A program made the translations under genes and the position numbers. Below, piece after piece: positions 1 through 7,584 of a stretch of DNA of 42,487 nt (the first letter of the stretch is position 1; every line of letters starts with the position of its first letter). The notes beneath the pieces are model-generated. The model ran no database searches and had not been told where the DNA came from. It saw only the letters and a program-made list of their open reading frames with translations. The stretch lies in the IMG/VR virus record IMGVR_UViG_3300044614_001398, positions 1 to 42,487 of that record; one strand, given 5' to 3'. The DNA comes from a virus.

Positions 1-1
1 T

Positions 2-172
2 GACATCGCGGCCATCGGGATATACGCCAGGAGCGTCACACCCTTGGAAGGGCGCGCGCTCACGGCAAACATCTGGCAACTCTTCCGCCCCCGCACCCTA
101 CGCATCTACTCGCTGCCCGCGAGCGGCCCCACGACGCCGCGCACCCTCGCCTCGATGGGCTGCGGCCGGTAA
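2..172 (+). CDS. C-terminal fragment of a LamG-like phage structural protein
   Basis: The frame is open from the left edge to TAA at 170-172 and gives 56 residues, so the start lies outside the window. The fragment contains IYARSVTP followed by NIWQLFRPRTLRIYS. This resembles the ending of phage concanavalin/LamG-fold proteins, where a last helix (ALS..EI) is followed by an NPWQLF.P.RRRIY strand. Such domains usually bind sugars on head fibres or tail spikes. The family call rests on a short motif only. The gene precedes the tandem-repeat protein and would lie between portal-side virion genes and scaffold on a circular map. Confidence 0.5.
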   Translation, partial: DIAAIGIYARSVTPLEGRALTANIWQLFRPRTLRIYSLPASGPTTPRTLASMGCGR

Positions 173-238
173 ACCATGTCGCTGCTGCTCTACTGGCTGC
201 GGCATCCGTAACTGTCGATGGTGGACGTGGGCTGACCG

Positions 239-1183
239 ATGACGATCCTTTTCTTCATCAAGCCATCACCGGCCGCGGGTGGCGGCGGCACGCAGACGCT
301 TTCGCCGTCGCTCTTGAGCGACGACGACACGCTCTACGCACCTACGGTCACCCCCGGCGCGGTGACGCTTTCGCCGTCGCTCTTGAGCGACGGCGACACG
401 CTCTACGCCCCGATCGTCACGCAGGGCACGACGCTGTTGCCGCCGCTGCTTGACGACGGCGACACGCTCTACGCTCCGACCGTAAGCGTCGGCTCCGTCA
501 CGCTCTCGCCGCCGCTGCTCGACGACGGCGACACGCTCTACACGCCGACCGTCACCAACGGCGGGGCCACGCAGACGCTGTTGCCGCCGCTGCTCGACGA
601 CGGCGACACGCTCTACGCCCCCACGATCAGCGTCGGCTCGGTGACGCTCTCGCCGCCGCTGATCAACGGCGGGAACACGCTCTACCCGCCCACCGTCTAC
701 GACGGCGAGATCCCGCCCGCGCCCGCGGCGCCTACGACAGGTGGTGTGCCCGGCGGTCGGCGTCGCGCGCCTCGCGCCGCAGTACGCATCGACGGCGAGC
801 TGTACGTCGGTACGTACGCCGAAATCAGCGAGCTGGTCGCGAGCCTCGGCGAGCGCGATGCCTACGCCGAGGCCGCGCCCGAGCCCGTCAGCAAGCGCAC
901 CGCTCGCACACGAGCGCGCAAGGCCGCGGGGCGCTTCGACAAGTTGATGCAGGTCATCGACATCGGCCTGCCCGAGGCGATCGACCTGCCGATCGACCCG
1001 GCGCCGGTCGCGCAGCGCGACTTACGCGAGGAATACTTGCGCGCGTACGCAGCGGCGATGCTCGCCGCGCAGCGCGCGTTCGACGAGGCAAGCGCACGCG
1101 CAGCCGAGGAGGCTGCGAGGCGCGAGCAGGAGATCGAGGCGGACGACCTCGACGCGATCAACCGGGCATTGGAGTTGATATGA
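239..1183 (+). CDS. Virion-associated protein with six tandem 22-25 residue repeats
   Basis: 314 residues. Residues 20-158 are six repeats with consensus TLSPPLLDDGDTLYAPTV plus a Gly/Val spacer. The same kind of unit (LSPSLYTNTQTFYAPTV) is known from many phage head or tail proteins, where it probably forms short beta structures. After a Pro/Ala linker and an Arg-rich patch (about 170-180), residues 185-314 are charged and helical with an Ala/Glu/Arg-rich coiled-coil tail. The ATG start has only a weak ribosome site. The TGA overlaps the next ATG (ATGA), and the gene sits just upstream of scaffold. A structural role is inferred; no enzyme motif is visible. Confidence 0.7.
   Translation: MTILFFIKPSPAAGGGGTQTLSPSLLSDDDTLYAPTVTPGAVTLSPSLLSDGDTLYAPIVTQGTTLLPPLLDDGDTLYAPTVSVGSVTLSPPLLDDGDTLYTPTVTNGGATQTLLPPLLDDGDTLYAPTISVGSVTLSPPLINGGNTLYPPTVYDGEIPPAPAAPTTGGVPGGRRRAPRAAVRIDGELYVGTYAEISELVASLGERDAYAEAAPEPVSKRTARTRARKAAGRFDKLMQVIDIGLPEAIDLPIDPAPVAQRDLREEYLRAYAAAMLAAQRAFDEASARAAEEAARREQEIEADDLDAINRALELI
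296..712 (+). repeat. Six-unit in-frame tandem repeat, about 66-75 bp per unit
   Basis: Units begin at codons 20, 43, 65, 88, 113 and 136 of the protein starting at 239. Units 3 and 5 are nearly identical in protein sequence, as are units 4 and 6 in their first half (alternating TLLPP and TLSPP types), which suggests duplication of a two-unit block. It is coding, not a CRISPR array: there are no unique spacers. Confidence 0.85.
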
Positions 1184-1464
1184 CCCCCGACCAGAGGAAG
1201 CAGCTCAACGACGAGTCGAACCGCGGCGCCGCGGCCGACGCGCTGCTGAAGAACCCGATGTTCAACGACGCCTTCATGGCGATCAACCGCACCATCTGGA
1301 GCCAGCTCGTGAAGACGAACGTGCACCAGACGGAGGAGATCAAGGCACTGATCACCCTCCAGAAGGCCAACCAGAAGCTCTACGAGTACTTCAAGCACCA
1401 CGTTCAGACCGGCCGCATGGCCGACATCCAACTGCGCGAGCTTCACTCGCGCGAAAAGAGGTAA
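1180..1464 (+). CDS. Small helical phage protein upstream of scaffold
   Basis: 94 residues, ATG overlapping the previous stop. The sequence is almost all helix-forming, with an Asn/Gln/Lys-rich middle (residues 35-75), and lacks Cys. I do not recognise a named domain. Small helical proteins of this kind commonly sit just before scaffold and capsid genes in SU10-like and related podoviruses. Its tight coupling to both neighbours makes a head-assembly role likely, but this is inferred from position. Confidence 0.6.
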   Translation: MTPDQRKQLNDESNRGAAADALLKNPMFNDAFMAINRTIWSQLVKTNVHQTEEIKALITLQKANQKLYEYFKHHVQTGRMADIQLRELHSREKR

Positions 1465-1470
1465 GACCAC

Positions 1471-2670
1471 ATGTCCACCAACGCGAACATCAGCGGCGCG
1501 CAGGCGCCTTCCGGCCCGCCCGTCGTCAACGGGCGCCAGACCAGCGGCGTCGACCCGATGCCGCAGCTCGACTCCGACGGCTACACCCCCGCGGCGGCCG
1601 AGTCCCGGATCGAGGAGATCCTCAAGCGGCGCTCGGGCGGCAACCGGAGCCAAGACGGCCGGTATGCGAAGGCCCAACAGGCCGCCCAGAACGCCGCGCA
1701 GGGCGACGGCGAGGGTCTGGACGGGGAAACCCCCGTCCGGGCGCGCGCGGACGCCTCCACGGGCCGGGAAACGAGCCAGGACGACGGCTGGGACGATGAG
1801 GACACCGGCCCCGCCGGGATCAGCGCAGGCGACGACGGTGACGAGGGCGGCCAGCAGCTCGCGGACGACGAGGGCGACGAGGGCGGCGTGGGCGAGCTGG
1901 AGGTGGTCGACTTCGACTACGAAGGCCAGCAGTTCAGGGTGCCCAAGCCGCTCGTCGAGGGCGCGATGCGGCAGGCCGACTACACCCGGTCGAAACAGGA
2001 GGTCGCCACCGAGAAGGCCGCAATCGCCGCCGAGCGGAAGGTCTTCACGCACCGGCTCGCCGCCATGCAGGAGCTTGCGCCGGCAATCGCGCAAGTGCAG
2101 AATGTGGAACAGACCATCGAAGCGATGCGGGCGAAGACGCCTGACCCCGCCGTCGATCCGATGGGCTACATCCAGTTCGACAAGCAACTCCGCGACCTTG
2201 AGGTCGGCCTTCAGCAACTGAAGACGTCTGTCGCGCAGAGGGGCACCGAGCTAGCGGCGCAGGAACAAGCGGCCAAGGCCGACCTCATGCGCGCAGGCTT
2301 CCAGCAGATCGCATCGGCGATCCCGAAGTGGACGGACCCTCAGTTCCGCGCCTCGGTGGCCCAGTACGCGCAGCAGCGCGGCTACACCCCCGAGGAGCTG
2401 TCCGAGCTGACCGACCCCAGGATCGTCACCCTGCTGCACGACGCGATGCGGTTCGACCGCCTGCGTCAAGGCCAGCCTGCCGTGCGCAAGAAGATCGCGA
2501 ACGCTGGTCCCGTCGTTCGTCCCACGGGTCAGACCAGTCAGGCGTCGAACACGCGCACCGAGGTGGATTCGCTGAAGGCCCGAGTCAAGAAGACCGGGTC
2601 CACGAAAGACGCCGAGGCCGCAATGCTCGCTCTCCTTCGTGGATCGAAGGGGGCACGCGCACGGAGGTAA
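1471..2670 (+). CDS. Head scaffolding protein
   Basis: 399 residues, directly upstream of the capsid gene. The N-terminal 140 residues are disordered and acidic, with Asp/Glu/Gly runs at about 105-140. Residues 145-190 carry FDYEGQQFRVPKPL followed by MRQADYTRSKQEVATEK, the typical phage scaffold signature (beta hairpin, then 'DYTRK.QE' helix). Helical coiled coil follows to about residue 275, and the C-terminus is basic (KGARARR), as expected for a segment binding the capsid shell. It guides procapsid assembly and is absent from, or lost by, the mature head. The start follows an AGAGGTAA ribosome site. Confidence 0.85.
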   Translation: MSTNANISGAQAPSGPPVVNGRQTSGVDPMPQLDSDGYTPAAAESRIEEILKRRSGGNRSQDGRYAKAQQAAQNAAQGDGEGLDGETPVRARADASTGRETSQDDGWDDEDTGPAGISAGDDGDEGGQQLADDEGDEGGVGELEVVDFDYEGQQFRVPKPLVEGAMRQADYTRSKQEVATEKAAIAAERKVFTHRLAAMQELAPAIAQVQNVEQTIEAMRAKTPDPAVDPMGYIQFDKQLRDLEVGLQQLKTSVAQRGTELAAQEQAAKADLMRAGFQQIASAIPKWTDPQFRASVAQYAQQRGYTPEELSELTDPRIVTLLHDAMRFDRLRQGQPAVRKKIANAGPVVRPTGQTSQASNTRTEVDSLKARVKKTGSTKDAEAAMLALLRGSKGARARR

Positions 2671-2673
2671 GCA

Positions 2674-3660
2674 ATGCCCCAAATCACCGGCACCACCGAC
2701 ACCTACGACCTCGTCGGCATCGCGGAGGACGTCGAGGACGTGATCTTCATGATCTCGCCCACCGAGACGCCGATGCTGACGATGGCCGGCCGCAAGAAGG
2801 CCGACAACACGCTGCACCAGTGGCAGACCGACTCGCTCGCGGCGCCCGCGGCGAACCGCCAGATCGAGGGCGACGACGCGGCGTTCGCGACCGCGACGCC
2901 GACCACGATGCTGTCCAACTACAACCAGATCAGCCGCAAGACGTTGGTCATCTCGCGTACCGCCGAGCGCGTGCGCAAGTACGGGCGGGACAGCGAGAAG
3001 GCCCGCCTGATGGTGAAGTACGGCAAGGAGCTGAAGCGCGACATCGAGCTGGCGCTCGTGACGAACCAAGCTTCCTCGGCCGGCGGCTCGGCGACGGCTC
3101 GTTCGTCGGCCGGCATCGAGTCGATGATCGCGGCCAACCGCATCCTGCCGACCACGTCGAACACCGGCACCACGCCGGGCTACGCCGCGGGTCTGTGGTC
3201 GGCTCCGACCGACGGCACCGCGACCGGCGCGGGTGCGACCCTCACCGAGGACTACCTCAAGTCCGCGCTGGAGGCGTCGTGGGTCGACGGTGGCGACGCG
3301 TCGCTGATCCTGACCAACACGTACCAGAAGAAGCAGATCGCGACCTTCTCGGGCGCGACCAAGTTCGCGGGCAACTACGTGGAAGGCGGGCGGCGTCAGC
3401 AGGGCGTGCTGGTGGCCGGTGTCGACATGTACATCTCCGACGTGGGCGAGCACCGCATCAAGCTCAACCGCTACATGCGGCAGCGCACGCTGCTCGCGCT
3501 GGACCCGGAGTACATCGACGTGGCGTGGATCGACGCGATGAAGGAGGTGCCGCTCGCGAAGACGGGTGACGCCGAGAAGTCCATGCTGATCTGCGAGTTC
3601 TGCCTCGTGGTCGGCAACCCGGACGCTCACGCGAAGATCCAAGACCTCTTCTCGGTGTAA
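2674..3660 (+). CDS. Major capsid protein, SU10 / DUF5309 family
   Basis: 328 residues with the usual length and opening of the SU10 capsid family: GTTDTYDLVGIAEDVEDVIF, then SPTETPMLTMAGRKKA, then HQWQTDSLAAPAANRQIEGDDA. The family has the HK97 fold and builds the icosahedral shell. A very strong ribosome site (GGAGGTAA, five bases before ATG) fits high expression. A terminator lies 39 bases after the stop. Scaffold is immediately upstream. No cleavage site or insertion domain stands out. Family assignment is from remembered N-terminal sequence conservation. Confidence 0.93.
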   Translation: MPQITGTTDTYDLVGIAEDVEDVIFMISPTETPMLTMAGRKKADNTLHQWQTDSLAAPAANRQIEGDDAAFATATPTTMLSNYNQISRKTLVISRTAERVRKYGRDSEKARLMVKYGKELKRDIELALVTNQASSAGGSATARSSAGIESMIAANRILPTTSNTGTTPGYAAGLWSAPTDGTATGAGATLTEDYLKSALEASWVDGGDASLILTNTYQKKQIATFSGATKFAGNYVEGGRRQQGVLVAGVDMYISDVGEHRIKLNRYMRQRTLLALDPEYIDVAWIDAMKEVPLAKTGDAEKSMLICEFCLVVGNPDAHAKIQDLFSV

Positions 3661-3698
3661 TCCGAGGGCGAGTCACACAAGTTCCTTTGGTGGTCTTT

Positions 3699-3734
3699 CG
3701 CCCCGGTCACGTACCAACGTGCCGGGGCGTTTTT
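3699..3734 (+). terminator. Rho-independent terminator after capsid gene
   Basis: CGCCCCGG (3699-3706) pairs with CCGGGGCG (3722-3729). After a single bulged T the stem continues CACGT/ACGTG around the loop ACCA, and five T follow (3730-3734). It sits between the capsid gene and the next gene of the same strand, so it probably trims or attenuates the late transcript rather than ending it completely. Confidence 0.88.
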
Positions 3735-3748
3735 GCAGGAGAACCGAG

Positions 3749-4024
3749 ATGGCGAAGAAAAAATCGTCACCCGAAGCGACGGTCAACGCCGACGCTACCC
3801 CGACCGCCGACGCGCTCGCCGCGTCCATCGCGCGCACCGAACCGGGCACAACACCCGAGCTGAAATCCGACGCGCTCGCGTCCGACCCCGCGCTCGATGG
3901 CGAGAACGCCGTCAGCTTCGCGCTCGCGACGCTGGTGCGTGTGCTGGGCGACTCCAACCACCGCATCATCCGCCGCAAGATCAAGGTGGGTGGGGCTTGG
4001 TACAACGTCGAGGTGTCGCGGTGA
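3749..4024 (+). CDS. Small phage protein after capsid gene
   Basis: 91 residues. I chose ATG 3749, which follows AGGAG with good spacing; an upstream in-frame GTG would lie inside the terminator stem. The N-terminus is Lys-rich (MAKKKSS), followed by an Ala/Thr/Pro-rich disordered stretch. Residues 50-91 look folded and end RRKIKVGGAWYNVEVSR. No family recognised. Its stop overlaps the next GTG. Position suggests a head-completion or accessory role, unproven. Confidence 0.6.
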   Translation: MAKKKSSPEATVNADATPTADALAASIARTEPGTTPELKSDALASDPALDGENAVSFALATLVRVLGDSNHRIIRRKIKVGGAWYNVEVSR

Positions 4025-4356
4025 GCCGCCTCGTCGAGATGATCGACCGCGACCCGGTCACCGGGTTGGAAACGTGGATCGAGTGCGACGAGTCGGCCAA
4101 GAAGTTCCACATCCACCACCGACAAGACGTATCGCAGGCGCTGGAGGACAACAAGCGCCTGCAGATCGTGGACGACTACAAGAAACAGGGCATCAAGCGC
4201 TCGTGGATGCACTACGCGCACATCCCCGACGTGGTCGTCATCGCGTGGATGAAGGAAGGCATCGACGTCTTCAACCCGGACCACCTCCCTGCGGTCAAGC
4301 GCAAGCTGCGCGACCCGGAGTACCGGCATCTCAGGACGACGCTCGGTGCAATCTGA
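4021..4356 (+). CDS. Conserved phage head-module protein of unknown function
   Basis: 111 residues from GTG 4021, which overlaps the previous TGA. The C-terminal half (WMHYAHIPDVVVIAWMKEGIDVF, then VKRKLRDPEYRHLRTT) matches a conserved pattern I know from many podovirus proteins placed after the capsid gene: 'hyArIPnvV...W...GiD.f.....p.v.r.L.dPEY..Lrt'. Its biochemical role is not established. It overlaps the glycosyltransferase start by 11 bases, so translation is likely coupled. Confidence 0.7.
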   Translation: MSRLVEMIDRDPVTGLETWIECDESAKKFHIHHRQDVSQALEDNKRLQIVDDYKKQGIKRSWMHYAHIPDVVVIAWMKEGIDVFNPDHLPAVKRKLRDPEYRHLRTTLGAI

Positions 4357-5740
4357 TCTCGTCCGCGAGGCGATCCGCTGCGCGAAGGCCGGTCGCGAAG
4401 AAGAGGCATTCGCGCTCGTCCAGCGCCGGCTGCGCGAAGAGCGTGACGACATCGACGCGCTCGACATGCTCGGCACGCTACACGCGAAGGCCGAGCACTA
4501 CACGCCCGCGTGGCTGATCTACCGACGCATGCACGAGCTGGCGCCGAAGCGTGACGACGTGATGTCGAACATCGGCATGTCGCTCGATGGTCTGGAGCGC
4601 ACGGGCGAGGCGCGCGACTGGTTCACGCGCGCGATGCGCGCGAACCCCGCGAAGGCCGCCTATCCGGCGAACATCGCGATGACCTACCTGCGCGAGTCGA
4701 ACCCGCGCAAGACGATCGAGTGGGCCGACGTGGCGCTGCGCATCGAGCCCGAGAACCGCGCTGCGCGCACGGCGCACGGCTTCGCGAGCCTCGCGATCGG
4801 AGACTGGGAGCGCGGCTGGGACGGCTACGAGGCCGCGCTCGGCACCGCGCACCGCGCGCACAAGGACTTCGGCCTGCAGGAGTGGCGCGGCGAGACGGAT
4901 GGTGAGCTGGTCGTCTACGGCGAACAGGGCATTGGCGACGAGGTCATGTTCGCCTCGATGCTCGGCGAGTTGCGCGACCGGATGCGTCCGCACACCGTGA
5001 CGGTCGAGTGCGACGCGCGCCTCGCGCGGCTCTTCGCGCGCTCGTTCCCCGGCGTGAACGTCGTCGGCACGCGGCGCGCCGAGCCCACGTGGCTGCAGCC
5101 GTCGATGAAGTACCAAGCCCCCGTGGGCCGGCTGGGCACGTACCTGCGGCCGACACCGCTCGCGTGCCCCGGCACGCCGTACCTCGTGCCCGACCCCGAG
5201 CTGAAGGTCATGTACCGGGCGCTGATCGAGTCGTACGCGCGTGGTCGCCGGGCGGTCGGCATCACGTGGTCGGGCGGGCTCCAGAACACGGGCGCCTCGC
5301 GGCGCTCGCCGGGGCTCGCCACGCTCGCGCCGATCATCCGCGCGAACCCGGACGTCGCGTGGTTCTCGCTGGAGTACAAGCCCGAGACGGCGCGCGAGAT
5401 CGAGGATCTCGACCTGCCCGTCAAGCACGTGCACATGGCGGTCGGCAAGGGCGCCAACTACGACCACACCGCGGCGTTCATCTCGTGCCTCGACGGCGTC
5501 ACGGGCGTCGACACCGCGGCGCACCACTGCGCGGGCGCGCTCGGCGTGCCGGTGCTCACGCTCCTGCACCAGCGGCCCCTGTGGCTCTTCGGTGCCTACC
5601 AGAACGAGCACCTCGTCTGGTATCGCAACACCCGCGTCTTCCGGCCGCTCGATGGCGAGCAGTGGCCGCAGCTCGTCGAGAGACTGCTGACGCGGTATCC
5701 CAACATGCTCGCCCGCCTGACCAAAGGAACCGACGAATGA
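4346..5740 (+). CDS. TPR-repeat glycosyltransferase (GT41/GT9-like, GT-B fold)
   Basis: 464 residues from GTG 4346. Residues 1-165 are about four TPR units (for example 35-68, 69-102, 103-136 and 137-165). From residue 179 the sequence matches bacterial TPR-GT proteins: W180-R-G, EQGIGDE (193-199), GITWSGG (305-311), RRSPGL (319-324), and VDTAAHHCAGALG (388-400), where the nucleotide-sugar binding region lies in related enzymes. The likely reaction is transfer of a sugar to a protein or glycan acceptor, with the TPR part binding the acceptor. It overlaps its upstream neighbour and shares ATGA with the next glycosyltransferase. Donor and acceptor are unknown; virion-protein glycosylation is my inference from position. 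Confidence 0.8.
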   Translation: MQSDLVREAIRCAKAGREEEAFALVQRRLREERDDIDALDMLGTLHAKAEHYTPAWLIYRRMHELAPKRDDVMSNIGMSLDGLERTGEARDWFTRAMRANPAKAAYPANIAMTYLRESNPRKTIEWADVALRIEPENRAARTAHGFASLAIGDWERGWDGYEAALGTAHRAHKDFGLQEWRGETDGELVVYGEQGIGDEVMFASMLGELRDRMRPHTVTVECDARLARLFARSFPGVNVVGTRRAEPTWLQPSMKYQAPVGRLGTYLRPTPLACPGTPYLVPDPELKVMYRALIESYARGRRAVGITWSGGLQNTGASRRSPGLATLAPIIRANPDVAWFSLEYKPETAREIEDLDLPVKHVHMAVGKGANYDHTAAFISCLDGVTGVDTAAHHCAGALGVPVLTLLHQRPLWLFGAYQNEHLVWYRNTRVFRPLDGEQWPQLVERLLTRYPNMLARLTKGTDE

Positions 5741-6414
5741 TCCGCGTCTTCATCGGGTACGACCCGCGACAGCCGCTGGCGTACAACGTCATGCAGCACT
5801 CGATCGTGCGCAACGCGAGCGTACCTGTCGCCATCACGCCGCTGATCCTCAACCAGCTCCCGATCAAGCGTCGTGGGCTGACGGAGTTCACGTACAGCCG
5901 CTTCCTCGTGCCCGCGCTCTGCGACTTCCAAGGGCTCGCCGTCTTCGCCGACGCCGACATGGTCGTGCGCGGCGACATCCGCGAGCTGATCGACGCGGTC
6001 GGCGAGAACCCCGGCCACTCGGTCTACGTGAACAAGCTGCAGGAGCGTTTCGAGTGGCCGAGCGTCATGGTCTTCGACTGCGGTCGCTGCCGTGACCTGA
6101 CGCCCGCCTACATCGACGACGCGAAGAACGCGCTGTTCGACTTCGCGTGGGCCGAGGACGGCGTCGGTGGCTTCCCGGCCGAATGGAACCACTGCGTGGG
6201 CTACGAGGAGCCGCGTGACGACGCGAAGCTCTTCCACTACACGCAGGGCCTGCCCTGCTTCGTCGAGACGGCCGGCCTGCCCGAGGACGCCTACTGGCAC
6301 GACGAGCTGAAGCGCATGAAGCACACCGTGTCGTGGCGCGAGCTGATGGGCAGCTCGATCCACGCCAAGCACGTGCTCAAGCGCTTCCTCTCCCGCTACG
6401 CGACGGGGGCGTGA
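5737..6414 (+). CDS. GT8-like glycosyltransferase (GT-A fold)
   Basis: 225 residues, ATG overlapping the previous stop. The N-terminus MIRVFIGYDPRQPLAYNVMQ is typical of GT8-like enzymes. D72-A73-D74 in VFADADMVV is a DxD metal/nucleotide-sugar motif. Later motifs are FDCGR (about 112-116), EWNHCVGYEEP (about 149-159) and AKLFHYTQGLPCF (about 165-177), where a His often binds the metal. It should transfer a hexose-type sugar with retention of configuration. It is the second of three coupled modification genes. Donor and acceptor cannot be read from sequence. Confidence 0.8.
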   Translation: MIRVFIGYDPRQPLAYNVMQHSIVRNASVPVAITPLILNQLPIKRRGLTEFTYSRFLVPALCDFQGLAVFADADMVVRGDIRELIDAVGENPGHSVYVNKLQERFEWPSVMVFDCGRCRDLTPAYIDDAKNALFDFAWAEDGVGGFPAEWNHCVGYEEPRDDAKLFHYTQGLPCFVETAGLPEDAYWHDELKRMKHTVSWRELMGSSIHAKHVLKRFLSRYATGA

Positions 6415-6415
6415 G

Positions 6416-6961
6416 ATGACCGCATCCCCGAGCTGTGAGCTGATCAGCCCCGAGTACCGGCGCGAGCAGCGGCTGCTGCACGAGACGCGCAACGACTACG
6501 GAGTCGCCAGCCTGCAGTACGCGCCGGTCGTCTCCGCGCTCGTCGCGCGGCTGGAGATCGACACGGTTCTCGACTACGGCTGCGGCAAGGGCCGGCTCGT
6601 CGAGGGTGTCGCGAAGCTGCCGCACGACCGGAGCTTCACGATCGAGCTGTACGACCCCGCGGTGCCCGAGTACGCGGACCCGCCCGAGTGCGCGGAGCTG
6701 GTCGTCTGCATCGACGTGCTGGAGCACATCGAGCCCGAGCTGCTGGAAAACGTGCTCGACGACATCAGGCGGCTCGCGCAGCACTACGTGTTCCTCACGA
6801 TCCACACCGGCCCCGCGGCGAAGACGCTGTCGGACGGCAGGAACGCGCACCTGACGCAGGAGGGCCCTGCGTGGTGGATGCCGAAGCTGCTCGCGCGCTG
6901 GGAGCTGATGGAGGCCAAGTCCGTCGGCCCCGGTTTCATCTTCATCGGCAGGAGCACCTGA
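6416..6961 (+). CDS. Class I SAM-dependent methyltransferase
   Basis: 181 residues starting two bases after the previous stop. Motif I is VLDYGCGKGRL (51-61). YDPAVPEYA (79-87) and LVVCIDVLEHIEPELL (95-110) fit motifs II-IV of small-molecule and sugar methyltransferases. The C-terminal block DGRNAHLTQEGPAWWMPKLL is shared, from memory, with phage and bacterial methyltransferases that travel with glycosyltransferases. No DNA-methylase catalytic motif (NPPY or PCQ) is present, so DNA is an unlikely substrate. It probably caps or modifies the sugar added by the two upstream enzymes; this is inference from gene order. Confidence 0.8.
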   Translation: MTASPSCELISPEYRREQRLLHETRNDYGVASLQYAPVVSALVARLEIDTVLDYGCGKGRLVEGVAKLPHDRSFTIELYDPAVPEYADPPECAELVVCIDVLEHIEPELLENVLDDIRRLAQHYVFLTIHTGPAAKTLSDGRNAHLTQEGPAWWMPKLLARWELMEAKSVGPGFIFIGRST

Positions 6962-6962
6962 C

Positions 6963-7571
6963 GTGGCGATCACCAACTACGGCACGCTGAAGACCACGAT
7001 CGCGTCGCGCATCAACCAGTCGGGGCACGACACGGCCATCGAGGATGCTGTCGCCGCGGCGACGTCGCGTCTGAGCCGAGAGCTGCGTGTCGTCGATCAG
7101 GAGGGCCGCGCGAGCGCCGACCTGACTGCCGAGTACTCCGACCTGCCCGCAGATTTCAACGGCATGCGCAGCCTGCGCACGGCCGACGGTAAGCGGCTGG
7201 AGTACTTCGTGCCCGAGGCTTTCCAGACGATGGTCGAGCGCTTCGCCTACCTCGCGAAGCCGGTCTTCACGATCGAGTACGAGCAGCTTCGCGTGCACCC
7301 CGCGCCGAGCCCCGAGAGCGTGCTGTCGGTGGTCATGCTCTACCACGCGCGCGTCACCGACCTGACGGCAGACACGGACGCCAACTGGGTGATCACCGAT
7401 CACCCCGACCTGTACCTTGCCGCGTCAATGGTCGAGATCCTGCTGCACCTCAAGGACCGCGAAGCCGCTGGCATCTGGGAGGACCGTACCAAGCAGCTCA
7501 TCGAGCAGGTCATCGTGGCTTCCCGGCGACGGCGCTACACGAGCGGACAGCTCGCTATCCGCAACGTCTGA
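6963..7571 (+). CDS. Head-to-tail adaptor protein (SU10/P22 gp4-like)
   Basis: 202 residues from GTG 6963. The pattern is YGTLKTTIASRINQSGHDTAIEDAVAAATSRLSRELR, then LPADFNGMRSLR, then a mixed beta region, then HPDLYLAASMVEILLHLKD and a basic helical end. It matches the adaptor family attached below the portal in SU10-type and related podoviruses. It would connect the portal ring to the tail nozzle. It sits at the start of the tail module, right after the modification genes. The family-level call is good; the exact ring position is inferred. Confidence 0.75.
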   Translation: MAITNYGTLKTTIASRINQSGHDTAIEDAVAAATSRLSRELRVVDQEGRASADLTAEYSDLPADFNGMRSLRTADGKRLEYFVPEAFQTMVERFAYLAKPVFTIEYEQLRVHPAPSPESVLSVVMLYHARVTDLTADTDANWVITDHPDLYLAASMVEILLHLKDREAAGIWEDRTKQLIEQVIVASRRRRYTSGQLAIRNV

Positions 7572-7584
7572 CTAAGGATTCGAC

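Noticed and set aside
176-211. Eleven-codon frame between the LamG fragment and the repeat protein
   Set aside because: Too short, without a ribosome site or coupling; not distinguishable from chance.
296-712. Regular repeats resembling a CRISPR array
   Set aside because: The units are contiguous and in frame, with no unique spacers, and encode a known type of phage protein repeat.
3681-3692. GTTCCTTTGGTG, identical to the inverted leader before the SNF2 helicase (22923-22934)
   Set aside because: At 3681 it faces the minus strand with no minus-strand gene. The match mostly reflects the AAAGGAAC ribosome-site core, so chance is likely.
6416-6961. Methyltransferase as an anti-restriction DNA methylase
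   Set aside because: It has only class I SAM motifs of the small-molecule type and lacks NPPY/DPPY or PCQ catalytic motifs and a DNA-recognition domain.
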